From Ectobius pallidus (taxonomy: Eukaryota; Arthropoda; Insecta; Blattodea; Ectobiidae): a DNA stretch of 64,000 nt. Shown here one piece after another: positions 22,875 through 34,989 of this stretch (position 1 is the stretch's first letter; every line of letters starts with the position of its first letter). Location: NCBI GenBank assembly GCA_964059195.1, contig CAXKWD010000007.1, positions 157,031,269-157,095,268 on the forward strand, in the 5' to 3' direction. Made by a program: the position numbers and the translations under genes. The notes beneath the pieces are model-generated. The model saw only the letters and a list, made by a program, of their open reading frames with translations. It was not told the DNA's origin and did no database searches.

Positions 22875-23191
22875 TATATGTTTAATCTAATACTTAAATT
22901 ATTTAAACTAATACTACAACTAAAAAAATACAGAAAAAAGAAACCAGAAACACATACAATATGGAAATTAGACAATGAAGGGAACAGATCAAAACATAAG
23001 TAATATAATAGTTTTGGAGGAAAAAAAAAAGACTTAAATAAAGAAAATGACATGGGTCATACTTTAACTATCACTTTTTAATTACTACTATTTTAAAGTT
23101 TTCAAATTCTGGTCACATATACTTTTAAACCGCTTATTGTTAGTATTGTATATAATTAGACTGTCCATTTTGTGCAATTGATCGTATAGAC

Positions 23192-24121
23192 CAGGCCTTT
23201 CCAACTCAGGTGCTTCCACGGCGCAGGCGAGCACCTGTGTTACACCAGAGGCAGCTCCACAGGTCTAGCCAGCGTTCAGCTTATGAAAACATTATTAATA
23301 ACAATTTTGTGAACACATAAACACACCATTTATTCTCTACTTATATTGTGTTTGTGAGCATTTAGAATTTAAGTAGATTGTTAACATCGTTTTGCCGCAA
23401 CTAATTTACCAATATTTCGTACAATCGATTTGGCAGTAGAAATTCAAAGTACAGCCTCTAAGACAACATCAGACAGAGAAGTCCTGGTTTTACTTTTATT
23501 TAAATTCGTAATTGAAAACATCTGTTCGCATACATGAGTTGTCTCGAACATTGGCGTAAGTTTTAAGCAAGTGCGTGAAGTCTTGGCAATTTTTGTGGAT
23601 GAATGTAATTGTAAAATGAAAGCAAATCGCCGGTGTAGTAGTAGTACCTGTACTTTTATCACCTCTGTTTGGAAACATGATGGTGATTTTCAGGACAAAA
23701 TATGGCGTCATGAGTATTCAAGTTGAGGTGCCGTATAGGCCTAATCAATTTCTTTGAATGGGCATTGCATTCATCGTGCAACAACGTCTGATGCTATCCG
23801 AAGTTTTCGTAAATAGACAAATTTAATGATTTTAATGAAGGAAAATTGTCAACATTTCCGGCTTTAAGTTGATATTTAAATAATAAATTATGCATTTTGA
23901 AAGCCTTAATTCTGTTACACATGGTGCTATTAACTAATTTCTCCCTTGCAACTAAATATTTAAATCATTTAAATAAGACGTTACATCCACCAAGAAAGCG
24001 ATCCATTGTGCTGTCTGACGCACGCACATGCAGTAGCGACATGGGGAAGGAGAGCACCGGGCTGCCGTTGGGTGCTGCGATGGTGCGCACCAGCGCAGAG
24101 TGCTCGAGTTGGAAAGGCCTG
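23192..24121 (-). mobile_element. hAT element (Charlie/GTF2IRD2-like) with exact 8-bp target duplication
   Basis: The ends CAGGCCTTTCCAACTC and GAGTTGGAAAGGCCTG are inverted repeats. GTATAGAC flanks them at 23184-23191 and 24122-24129. A transposase C-terminus lies on the minus strand inside. At 930 bp it is an internally deleted copy. Confidence 0.92.
23444..23662 (-). pseudogene. hAT transposase C-terminal dimerisation region
   Basis: Minus-strand translation contains FETTHVCEQMFSITNLNKSK and then TRTSLSDVVLEAVL. In hAT transposases of the Charlie/ZBED5/GTF2IRD2 type the C-terminal dimerisation domain has the pattern F.ST..CEQ.FS.M...KSK.R..L.D..LE..L, so the match is clear. The DDE catalytic core and N-terminal zinc finger are missing, and an overlapping frame at 23496-23711 suggests a frameshift just upstream. 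The fragment sits within an element with firm hAT ends, which supports the call. It is a non-functional remnant of the transposase that once mobilised this family. Confidence 0.85.
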
Positions 24122-24194
24122 GTATAGACGGAGCACATTATAAAGAGGAGAAATATTATGGGAGTCAGTGTTTGCTTTTGGAATGAAAAGATTA

Positions 24195-24620
24195 TGCAGT
24201 TTTTTATTTTTTTTTTAAATTTTTTTATTTCAAAATTGATTACAACCCGTGTTTCGCCATAGGGCATATCACGGGGAATTTACAGTGATTTGTTCAGTCT
24301 AAATATGGTTATTCTTGCAGTGTGCAGAAGATGTGTCTCAGGAAGGCAGCGATCTCCACGGTGTGGAAGTGGTGTTTGAGAACCATTGGCAAAGGAGCTG
24401 TCAGTAGAACTTTAGGTCGACTTCTTGCGAATTGTGAGCATTCAGTTAACAAGTGTAGGGCCGTTTGAGGAGGTTTTTCGGGAAAGTTGCAGAGTGGTGA
24501 AGGACATTTATTCATTTTATACAGGTATGACTTGAAAAAGCCGTGATGCAGTTTATAAGATCTAGGGTATAACGTGGAACATAAAAAGATATTTCTGCGA
24601 GAATAATATAATCTATTTCG
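24195..24620 (-). pseudogene. C-terminal (RNase H-end) fragment of a non-LTR retrotransposon, with A-rich tail
   Basis: Minus-strand translation reads YSRRNIFLCSTLYPRSYKLH, then HGFFKSYLYKMNKCP, then LCNFPEKPPQTALHLLTECS. This is the region after RNase H in I/R1/LOA-type ORF2 proteins, where GHG.F..YL.... precedes C..C......T..HLL..C. The frame is open from an upstream stop near 24620 to the stop at 24309. The T-rich stretch at 24196-24236 is an A-rich tail on the minus strand, which fixes the 3' end. No RT catalytic motif remains. The clade is uncertain. Confidence 0.8.
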
Positions 24621-24639
24621 TTAATAAGTAATTTATATT

Positions 24640-25690
24640 TAAAAAAACCCCTTCAGGCAAGCCTACAGGCTGAGGTAGATTTCGAAGTGCTTTTGGCTTA
24701 ATTTACTGTCGCTCTGTAGCACTCTTCTTCTTTAGCCTTGGCATGACAAACCCGCAATAATAACTGCAAAAAAGAGGAAAGAACACTTTTCAAGCATTCA
24801 AATCTCGCCTTATATCAGAACTATCAAGAAAGTAGTTATTGATTTGTAGAGTACTCATCAAGAGCTTTTCAGCAATACCCCACAAGACGTAGTTTCAAAA
24901 ATTTCGAATTTCCATCCCCCACCCCACTCGTACCCCCAAAACCCCCGAATCGTTGGTGTCACTGTGAACTCCATAGGGAGTAGGCCTACTCTAATATATT
25001 CAAACAAAGTTTCCCTCTATACTTCATAGGGGCCGAGATATAATTGTTTTAAAATTTCAACCCCCTCCCCCGACCACCCCCTTGGGCCAATTTTGCTCAT
25101 TAACGAACTTGTCCGAACTATTGGGCCTAGAAATAACATAATAAAATTTGGTTCAAATATCTTCAAAATTACGGCCGCTAGCGTGTAAAGATATATATAA
25201 TAAATATCACAATTTTTTTTCGAACAGGCGGTGGTTTCGTACTTAGGGAGGCATGAAACGTAAAGATATGAAAGAATTTTTCGAAATTCATGACGTGGTA
25301 TCGATTGCAATAGGCAGATTTTTCTTCGAAATCTACCTAAAAACTGCTGCTTTAATTACAATTAGCGTAGGCCTAAATCTATTATTTATTCCACAATTTT
25401 CTGAGCATTGTCCTGTAGAATATTCCACGCTCATTAGTCAGAAAACGTGGATGGTTTAGTCGATCTGGAGTAGAATCTGAATTACAGGACTAACAATCTT
25501 TCAGGCCATCATTAAGCAGATGAAATATTGATGAAAATTATCGCTCCGTTCAACTCGCTTAATCCGGTTGCTTAACCTTTTCTCTGCTATTAGCGTATAA
25601 ATGTATCACATCAAAATATCGTTTGAAGCCAAGATATAAGATTAATGCAGTCATTCTTTCTGTAAAGTAGTGAGGATTTATATTCATGTT
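24640..25690. other. no gene recognised
   Basis: There are C-rich patches near 24916-24948 and 25060-25083, but no family motif. Short frames on both strands overlap one another. Confidence 0.45.
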
Positions 25691-25739
25691 TTAAAATTAT
25701 CATCCTTGGAAACCAGCTATTTCATGGAAATTTTTATGA

Positions 25740-27150
25740 TTGATTTCAAACTTAGAGTCCACTGATGGTTTCACTTGATATTTGCTTATAAGAAAATAAA
25801 AAAACAAAATTACAAGAAAATTTCAATATTGGATGTCAGTTTCAATGATAACTACCCCTTAACTGTAATAGTTAAATTAATTCCGAAAATAGTATTCAAT
25901 TATAATAATATGATGGATATCGCACAATGTGCATTATGTAGTACAAAAGTTTGTCATAGAGTTTTCCCTTTTTTTGCACCATTGCAGGTGGTATCGGTCA
26001 CATATTACTCCGCACAGTTTGCACCTGCAGTCAACGTTTGGGTCGTGGAACTTCTCCGTCTGGCATATTCGATGATGAAATCCGTGTACGGCGTATCTTG
26101 TGACCACATGTCGTAGGTCATATCTGGCTTGAGTCCACTCCCTGTGGGTCATCGCGTCTGTTGCGTAGAAAGTTGGCCATATCTCATTTCTTTTCATGTA
26201 GAGTTCCTGCAGAAGTTCCGTATAGGCTCTGGTGTTCGGTAGTAATAGGTCAATTCGTAGTTCCTCAATGAAAAATTGTTCTCTTGCTAGCACATAGGTG
26301 AGGCGAGATGGCGTATACTTGGACAGGCATAACGCTTTTTTCAGAAATGTGGCTTTCACCTTTTCTATGTCTTCTAGGTTTTTCTTCTTTAAGTGAGTCC
26401 AAATGATCTCTAGCCCGTAAGTTATAATTGGGCCAATTTTCAGGCGGAACAGGGTGATGGCTGTGGTCAAGGACAGGTTGTCTTAGATTCTTTATGCTAT
26501 TTGTTGCCGTTTTGGCTGCGGTGACACGCTCGCTGATGTGTAGGTCATAGGCATCTCCACGAGTTTGAAGCGTGATCCCTAGGTACTTGAAATTTGGTAC
26601 GTTCTGTAGCGGAGTGTTCTTATACAGTATCTTGTCATTTCCTGAGAGCCTTCCTCCCCTTCTGAACGTCATCTTGACTGTCTTTTTTGCATTTATCGTC
26701 AACTCGTTTTTTTCGGCCCATGTATTGAGTTTGTCGAAGGCTGTTTGAAGGTTTCCCAAGTTTTGCGAGGTAATGACCATGTCATCAGCATAGGCGAATA
26801 TTTTAACGTTTTCTGTGGCTATTTCTTCAGGCACTTCTGCGGTTGCTATTATAAACATCAGGGGACTTAGGGGATCACCCTGGAGTACTCCGTTTGTTTG
26901 GTCAAGCGGGTCTGTCTTAGATACCCTGTTGTCTATCTCGACTTGGTTTTTGGACAGAATGTTTTGTATCAACCTTGTTACTTTATTTCTTCCAGTGATT
27001 CCTTCAATCTTCTCTAATATAAGCTGTCTGTTCAGGGAGTCGAAGGCCAATTCAATTATAGAAGTAGTCTATATAGAGTATGCCAGATTGCAAGGCTACA
27101 GAACAATTCATTGCTGAGAAAAAAAATAATGAAACTTCACCCATTTTCCA
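25740..27150. mobile_element. foldback repeat H, copy 1, interrupted by a retrotransposon
   Basis: The segments 25845-25904 and 27061-27150 join to reconstitute part of the foldback element seen at 43190-43805. Landmarks are TGATAACTACC and GAAAATAG on the left, then GAAGTAGTCT, CAGATTGCAAG and ATTCATTGCTGAG on the right. The outer left limit is uncertain. Confidence 0.65.
25905..27049 (-). pseudogene. 5'-truncated, frameshifted non-LTR retrotransposon reverse transcriptase
   Basis: The insertion is flanked by an 11-bp duplication ATTCAATTATA at 25894-25904 and 27050-27060. On the minus strand it starts AFDSLNRQLILEKI (RT motif A). It continues NGVLQGDPLSPLMF (motif B), FAYADDMVI (catalytic YADD), NAKKTVKMTF and FKYLGITLQTRGD. 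A frameshift near 26480 moves the rest to another frame: LFRLKIGPIITYGLEIIW for the thumb, and near the end CKLCGVICDRYHLQWC, a CX2CX7HX3C zinc-knuckle-like motif. The N-terminal endonuclease and palm start are missing. There is no long poly(A) at its 3' end. An R1/I-like or related clade is possible but not settled. Confidence 0.88.
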
Positions 27151-28888
27151 GCATCTGTGAAACAATGAGATGTGCAATAACTGTAGTTATGTTTCCACGG
27201 AATTAGCTTACCAAGTTGGCCTTTGTGAAACATGTACCTGAAAAAAATCACTATATTAGTTCATGCGAAAAATGCCAAAATTAAGCGACTATGAAGACAT
27301 AAACGTCTGAAGAAATGTTTTCTACATGATTGACTAGTCCTTCAATAATCATCTCTGAGGTAGGCTTCCTGTTTAATACAGAATTAATTACATATGTCTT
27401 ATTCATTGTACATAGTTTTGTTTTACCTCTTTTTGTTTCAAATATCTTATAAATTAGCTTGGGTTATTGTACCGTAAAGTGTTTCTGAATTTGTGTACAA
27501 TGCGTTTTCAGAGTTCACTGCTCGACATCCAATGTGGGTGGCACAAAAAAAAAAAATTAACCCAAACAGGAAAAAAAAAACATATTTTATCTTATTTGAT
27601 ACCTTTTTGTAGCTGAAAATGTATAGGCTAATTTTAAAATGGAAGCCTAACATAGTCATTGACAAAATTTTCAGTAAACCTTATTGAAGTGATAGACATA
27701 TTATTGGGCTAGGGTCTACAGAGAAAAATCTATCCCATTATAGCTACTAGTACCAATTGGCTCTATTTGGGGCCAACGATGTCGTGAACCTAGGTTCTGA
27801 TGACAAGGATGTTAACCAAGAGCAATTATCTTATTTCTATTTTTGCTTTTTTTTTTATCTTCATTTATACACACGTTAACTGCTTTAGCTCTTAGCGTAA
27901 GCGCTTCATATACAAAATTTAAACAAAATTATTAAAGCCGTTTTCGAGAAAATCGCGAAAAACTCTATTTTTTCATGTAGATACCGTCATCAATATTCGT
28001 GTTACATCTCAGAAGATACCTAACCCAAATGTTATATATATATTTATATATATATATAGGCTATATATGTTATACAATTTTTCGTTCTGGATTTAGGCTG
28101 TTCACAGACACACAGGCATTTTTATGAAAAATAGGATTTTTGGATCCAGGGAACCTCAAAATGTGTATGTCTAAAAAATCCCGATATTGAATTTAAGGGT
28201 CGAAAACAATACTTCCTCTAGCTAAAATGTCTATGTATGGGATGTAAAAATTAAGGTAGTATTTTCTCTGTATCTGAGAGCAGTAATAACTGTTAAGGAG
28301 TACTGCACGTGTGTGTTGACGATGGCAGAAATCCGTCGGTTGAAGTCTTCATTGTGGGAGTGTCGAGCACACAAAAGACATTTTCTCATGAATGTTTGGA
28401 GTTCACTGCCTATTATATAAATGAATGTCTTTTATTTGAGTTAAACAAAGCAGAACTTTTTAATGTATCCGTTGTCTTGAGGAAACTCTAGAAGTTCAAA
28501 CAGACATAATTTCCGTCTAGTGATGTAGAAAATATCAAGTTTCCTGTAAGGCCTATCCTATTACCCCATGTTTAACCGCTAACTGCTAGTATTTCAATTG
28601 AGTTCCTATTTGTACGGCGCCTCTGCACATTTCGTGAAAACCGATATTTTATTCCTATGTATGGAATCGTGAAATCAATATCTAGTATATACACCCAGCC
28701 TTGAAGTCCAGGTACAACAGTTACCGCAAATTTAGGGGTTAATTCTGGCATTCAATTTCTATTTAAAAGAATTATTTTCAATACAGTGTCATTCTCTTCC
28801 AGCAGTAAACTTATAACTATAGTCTTCATTACTTTCCAACTGCATTCTACAATTTTTTCTATAATTATTATACAGTTATTCTGCAGTT
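27151..28888. other. no gene recognised; AT dinucleotide run
   Basis: Only an AT-dinucleotide-rich stretch at about 28035-28075 and short frames without family motifs are visible. Confidence 0.45.
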
Positions 28889-29425
28889 ATTAAGTGCCAG
28901 AATGGTAATTTCTAAGATTGTATGGTGGACGGGAAAATGTGTGTCCGTCTGTCCGTGTGCTGTACGCGGGATAACTCAAATACGCTTTATCGGATTTTCA
29001 TGAAACTTGCTATACACATTTATAACGTCCACGGGAAGAAGCCTATTGATATTGGACCAAATCGGTTGACCGGTACCGGAGTAATACCCAATTTAGCGCC
29101 TATTTTATGGTAATATATTAGACAGAATTTATCAAATGCAAATTAGTTCTCATGATATCATATTGTTTTACAGTGTTCATTTACGGCTTTGGAAGTTGCA
29201 TTACAGTTAGCTTTGACAAATAACACTACCCACATATCCCTTCACATATTATGTTTATCAAACTTTGTTCTTCCGTAAGCCCTGCTTAATGAATATATCT
29301 GGAGCTTAACTCGGAGGTAGATTACAAAAATAACTTATTTTCTGCACATCATAATTGCAATTATCACTGATTAAACAAAAGCATTCTGGCACTTTGTTAC
29401 ATCAGTTACCAGATTTTATTCTACC
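28889..29425 (+). repeat. dispersed repeat F, full-length copy
   Basis: It starts TTAAGTGCCAGAATGGTA and ends GCATTCTGGCACTTTGTTAC, so the ends share the inverted repeat AAGTGCCAGAATG. The interior has a GTCCGTCT-type variable patch followed by GATAACTCAAATACGCTTTA. At least five other copies lie in the window: 33435, 45690, 52309, 54622 and 57445. No target duplication could be fixed. It may be a MITE or a SINE-like element. Confidence 0.75.
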
Positions 29426-29652
29426 ATGGCTTGTGTACATTTCAAATTATATTGAATCTTAGCGATCATGGTATTAGATGAAATAGAGGAGATGAATCAA
29501 TGATTAGGCCTACAGTCCTATAATCTCTTCGAGTATAAAAGCTATGTGAGAAAGTATATGCGTCATATTTTGCACAAATTATTTAGGCTACTTGGTATTG
29601 CCACTGTAACTTAAATTGTTTTCAATGCTATAGTCATGTCGTAACTCATCAA

Positions 29653-32600
29653 TAGGGTTCGGATGTTTATAGGCCTATAATGTCATATTTTTATCCTGAC
29701 CTCCATTCTCGCCACAAACACAAATTAAACATAAATTGCACATTTGTTATCCTAATCGGACCGTTTTTATTTTGCATAAAAGTCATGTTTTGGTCATTTT
29801 CATGGTTTTGGTCATATTTCGGTCATATTTTGTAATATAACGTCATATTTCAGTTACAAATTCGGTAAAAGATCACAATTATGCAGTATGTGCCCTAAAT
29901 TGTCGACTTGAAATTGTTTTCCGAAAAAGAGTCACGGATATTTTGATTTTGCTGTAACTGAAATATGAAGGGACAATAACAAGTAGACCTAATAGCACAA
30001 TTACCTCTTCCTCCTTTGTTGTTAACAACTTCCAATAGACATGTTTTAAAAATATTTTCAGTTTACATTTGCAGTGGTGTCTGGAAACATTAACGGATTA
30101 GAAGTTATTTACAAGTAAAACTGTAAGTTGCCTGTAAAATTGTTAAAAAGTCATTATCTGATTGAATTAATTTGATGTAATAATTTAGTGTCATTAAACG
30201 TTTTAAATTGGAACATTTATTCTTGAAAATACGTTCCTTTATGAGGTCATATTTAGTATACAGTAGAGCCTCGGTAATTCGAGCCCCGGTATTTCTAGGT
30301 TCCGTGTAATTCGAGCTGGTCTTAAGAAAATTAAAATTGTCCATAAAACTAGAGTAAAATCCCGTTTTTATACGGTGTCCGCAAGTAAGTTTTACGCACT
30401 TCCGAATGTGTTACATTTTGAGCTTTCTTTCAATTTTTCCATGTACAAAAATGCAAGTAAAACTGTCCCACTTTGGGTTTTTGTTCATAATAAACAGAAA
30501 TAACCTTGGCTTCAGACTGCTAATGATAGCTTACCCGTTCCACTCCATTAAGGGTCAGACAAATGACTTAATCCTTAAAGGATGCCGATGTAGCAAATTG
30601 GAAATGTTTGACAATATATACATACAGGCGTAACACAGGTATGTAGGCCTACTATATTGTTTATTTATTTATTATTTAAACCATTATTGTGCTAATTAAA
30701 CATTTATTTGCGATTTACCCATTGATTTAGTTAAATTTCCGTATAATCCGAGTTTTTTGTAATTCGAGGTAGCCTCAGCCCAAGGCTAGTATATGGAAGG
30801 TTGTCTCGTTCGACGCGCATGCGTGTTGAGCACGAGGAATGTGACGTGGCCCGTAGCCCTGCACAGGATTTAAACAGCTACACACAATGGAAATGATGGG
30901 AATAAAACTTAATTTTAACTACAATAATACATGTATCTGTAAAGATATACTACATATGATCTTACAGGGGTTATGGCTTAATAGAGAGACCACTTCTGAG
31001 TGCTCAGACCTCAAATGAATAAGCTGTAACAAAATATAATGAGACGTTTGAAACAAATTAAAATATTTAAGCGGCTGGTTTCTGTAAAACATACTGTGGA
31101 TCACAAAATAAAGAAAACACACAGAAACCCTACATTTCTCTGGCAAGGGATCTCTCTTTAAATTTATTGGGGTACTTTTACAACTCTGTTTGGTTATGAC
31201 TAAGAAAATGGGAAGTATACTACGATTTTTTTTGTCTCGCAGAGGCAAGTTTACCCTTCTGTAAATAAATCTATATTCATTCACATTTCCAATAGAAACT
31301 TAAAGGGCCTGTCCATTTTATTTATAGACACCAGCAGACAGGCAGAAAATCTTTTATTGAGGCACTTTATCAACAACAAAAATAGGGAGTGATTGTGTGT
31401 TTTATTGTGAAATAATAGTGCTTCGAGTATTAAAATACTTTCATCCCATGCAGAGGAAAGGAATGCTCTTTTCCAGTAAAATCCTTGAACATTTTATTTA
31501 TGGACTCCCCTAATAAAACATCTTTCAGAAACCGAATAACTACAAGTATATACCCATAAACCAGCTGGGCCTCGCTCACTGGGGTGGGGGGGAAATATTC
31601 AACAATGGATCTGTTGTTAACAGCAAAAAAATGGAAACCTAGAAGCCAATTTCCTACTGAAGGTGAGTTTATGACGCTTTTATTATTATTTTATTATAAG
31701 CGCGTCTTAAAATCCATTTTTACTTGAAAAATATTACTAAGTTACTCAGTATTGAGTCTTGGATTGTTCGACCATTTAAATGCTGTCGGTCGGTATACAT
31801 TTAAAGATATACCTGTTAACATTTATGACGTGATCACTTTGAATCATTTGTAAATGTTTATTTCAAAATGTTCTACAAACAGTACACAGACTGGTTTGTA
31901 ATATATTAATTGTTATTCCGTGCGCATATTTTATTTGGCTACATCTTCCAGTTTTATAATATAATAATATACATCTTCCAGTTTATAATATAATAGTAAT
32001 TCCGTGCGCACATTTTATTTGGCTAAATCTTCCAGTTTTTTGTCTCTGGAAAGCATTATTCCAAGCTGTTAACTTTTAAAACTTCTATTCTTCTTTGGTT
32101 TTAATAATTGTTTAGTATCTACGATTACACGCTCTGTAATTAAATTGTGTCAAATACATTGCAATCAGAAGTGTATTGGTTCATCTTATAGATGTTTAAT
32201 TTAACTTAATTTCATGTAAAATAAATAAATATAGAAAATATACAATCTAATTAAGAAATTTATTTTTCTAAGTCAAGACGAATATCGCAAAATATGCAAA
32301 AGTCTATTCTTTTCAAGTCTCCTTCCATAAATTAGACTAATTTACCTGGAATAATTAATCATAAAATTAAAAACCTTTCAAGCATAATCTGAGCTATATC
32401 TGCTAGACTACTTTTTTTTCTCAGTCAGACAAACTTTTTCCTAACTTTGTAAAGCTGCACTATTCTTATTTGTACCTGTATTAAATATTTATTTTAATTT
32501 GTGTTAAATCCTCTTTATATGCAGGGTCGTATGCATTCTATCTTCACCTCGGAAACATGTATTAGGGGCCTATTGTTGGTAAAACGATGGTGTTTTCGTG

Positions 32601-32858
32601 TTATTTCTTCCCATCATTACCATTGTATGTAGCTGCTTAATTCTCGCGCGGGCTGTGGGTGACGTCACACAGCAGTGTAGGACTCTCCCCACAGCTCTTA
32701 CGGGAACGAGGCAACCTTTCATATACTAGCCTTGGCCTCAGCCCCAATTAGCTCGAATTATCGGGGTTCTACTGTATTTGGATCATTTTTAGTCATTTTT
32801 AAGGTCATATTTGCAGTCATATTTTCCACTTCGTTAGGTCATAAACATCCGAACCATA
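29653..32858 (+). mobile_element. hAT MITE family 3, interrupted by a nested 2.5-kb element
   Basis: The ends TAGGGTTCGGATGTTTATA and TAAACATCCGAACCATA are flanked by CTCATCAA at 29645-29652 and 32859-32866. With the nested element removed, it is about 690 bp and aligns with the copies at 46777 and 47374. GGTCATATTT-type motifs crowd both ends. Confidence 0.9.
30261..32774. mobile_element. pogo/Tigger-like element nested in a hAT MITE
   Basis: The left end CAGTAGAGCCTCGGTAATTC and the inverse of the right end, CAGTAGAACCCCGATAATTC, form terminal inverted repeats. TA flanks them at 30259-30260 and 32775-32776. Removing it restores a hAT sequence that matches the uninterrupted copy at 47374-47940. 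A second inner inverted pair (CTCAGCCCAAGGCTAGTATA near 30773 against its inverse near 32727) belongs to the same terminal region, displaced by about 400 extra bases on the left. No convincing transposase is present. The 121-residue minus frame at 30919-31284 has no DDE signature. A 40-bp direct repeat occurs at about 31917 and 31993. Confidence 0.75.
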
Positions 32859-32866
32859 CTCATCAA

Positions 32867-33434
32867 GTCTGTCGTTTACTGGAGTTAACGTCCTGATATA
32901 AGGGCTAGTGGTTCGAGTTTTTCTTTGGGCAGAGGGTCGAGTGAGCCTTGTTGTTCATTGTGAAACATCCCATTATTCTGTCAGGGATTTGAACACCACC
33001 CATTCAATTGAGTCCAACCCTTTGCGTCTCCTTTTGGCCAATAAATTTGGTGAACACGTAATGTGAACCTCAGTGTTACTGTCAGTTGGCTGGCCACGCC
33101 CCCCGGAAATGATGGGTTTGCTAATGTAATTAAGAAAAGGCTATTGTTGCTCGATTGTGTGCAAAGCGATATTATATAAGTTTGAAAATAGTCTCCAATT
33201 TCATGACCAGCAGGGGTCCTACAGATGAACCATAAAATGTGCAACACGCTCCACTGTCAGCCGGGGTTTGTCTGCTTGTAAAATAAAATTGGTTAATTTT
33301 TCGGGTTGACTATTAATTTGAAAATCTAACCACAATACGAAAGTAGGCCTAGGTCCTCTTTTTCGACAAACTGTCTGGAGTAAGCCTTCAAAATAATCGT
33401 TGATTGCACAAATAAAATGGAAACATTACCTTTA
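32867..33434. other. no gene recognised
   Basis: I see no family motif or repeat boundary. The 88-residue minus-strand frame is not recognisable. Confidence 0.45.
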
Positions 33435-33797
33435 TTAAATTAAAATAAAATCAGATGAACTGATGTAACAAAGTGCCAGAATGCTTTTGTTTGGTCAGTG
33501 ATAATTGCAATTATGATATGCAGCAAATAAGTTATTTTTGTAATAGATCTCCGAGTTTCAGCTTCAGAGCGATTCATTAAGCAGGGCTTACGGAAGAATA
33601 AATGTCTAGTTCGATAAGCTATTTGTCAAAGCTACCTGTATTGCAACTTCCTAAGCCCCATATGAACACTGAAAAACAAGGTTGTCATGAGAACTGATTT
33701 GCATTTGATAAATTCTTTCTAATATATTACCATAAAATTGGCACTAAATTGGGCATCAACCGATTTGGTCCAATATCAATAGGCTTCTTCCTGAGTT
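33435..33797 (-). repeat. dispersed repeat F, truncated minus-strand copy
   Basis: It begins with the family right end (AACTGATGTAACAAAGTGCC) and runs to CAATATCAATAGGCTTCTTCC. It lacks the GTCCGTCT patch and outer left end. Confidence 0.75.
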
Positions 33798-34029
33798 GTA
33801 ACCTATGTAACATAGGCCACTTAAAGCTATAGAGTTATATAGGTATTTATTTAATAATAGGTAAAAAACTATATATAAATTAGAACAATAAGCAAGCATG
33901 CTGTTTTCAATTTATTTTGCATATTAAGTTGTGGTTAAATTATTACTCTTTTTTCAAGTATAGTAGTAGGTTTAATCCATCTTACCATGATCATTAATGA
34001 AGTATCCACTTAAACATTCCACGTAGGTC

Positions 34030-34532
34030 TAATTGAGGGCCGTTTTGACAAAATTCAACATGTGCCAAAACATAAATTCTTCAGGAGAGGGTTTCTTTAG
34101 TTCTTATTAACATAAAGATAGAAACCTTTCATATTGAGGCTTCAAAATGGATTGGTTATGTTGACTTTTCTTATGTTCTTTTTTCACCGTCTTAAAGATC
34201 TCATTTGAAAGCACCTAAAACCATTAAAAAACGAATTTGGTAAAAATGGAGATGTTGAGTTTTGTCAAAATGCACCGTTTTTACAAAACTCAACATCTCC
34301 ATTTTTTTGCCAAATTCTTTTTTTTAATTGTTTTAGGAGGTTTGAAATGAGATCTTTAAGATGGTGAAAAAAGAACATAAGAAAAGCCAACATAACCAAT
34401 TACGTATCGTATTTTGAAGCCTCAATATGCAAGGTTTCTATCTGCTATATGTTAATAAAAACTAAAGAAACCTTCTCCTGAACAATTTATGTTTTGGCAC
34501 ATGTTGAGTTTTGTCAAAATGATCCTCAATTA
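34030..34532. mobile_element. 503-bp near-perfect palindrome (foldback MITE)
   Basis: The two arms of about 245 bases are complementary almost throughout and separated by only about 10 bases around 34278. The ends are TAATTGAGG and CCTCAATTA, so a TA-bounded insertion is possible. A transcript would fold into one long double-stranded hairpin. No coding frame. Confidence 0.9.
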
Positions 34533-34989
34533 TAGAGTTTAATTGAATCCCCTATTATCTTTATGTAGGGGCGACTACAAATGGAATTTTGATTAACATG
34601 ACTTGTGTACAATTCCTGGTGGCTTAGAGATGAATTGGCGAGTTGATATGAGCAGTGCTGTACAAACAGGGGTCCTGAAAGGAGGCCCCCCGTGTCGCTG
34701 TTGCAGTTGTAACTTATACACCCGGATATCTCTTACCAAATCTGTGGCCTCATTGTACGACTCTCTCATCACTATAAATTATACCTTGCATATACGATCA
34801 ATACAAATACAGGCATTCACATATCTTTCCCAATCCTCCCCTCAGCACTAAGGTCACATTATATTGTTTAAAATACACCACTGTTAGGCGCAGGTTTGTG
34901 GTTTCAATAAGAAAACAGATCCTATTCCGTTAACCTACAAACGTCCGAGTTGGAGTCTTTTTGTGCATTTTTATTGCCAATTGTAAAAT

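Noticed and set aside
28922..29113. Recurrent VRLSVC...TRDNSNTLYRIF frame in repeat F copies
   Set aside because: It covers a simple GTCCGTCT patch and a repeat core in every copy. Nothing shows selection for a protein, so it is noted only as a finding.
30919..31284. 121-residue minus-strand frame in the pogo-like element
   Set aside because: No helix-turn-helix or DDE signature was visible, so I did not call it a transposase.
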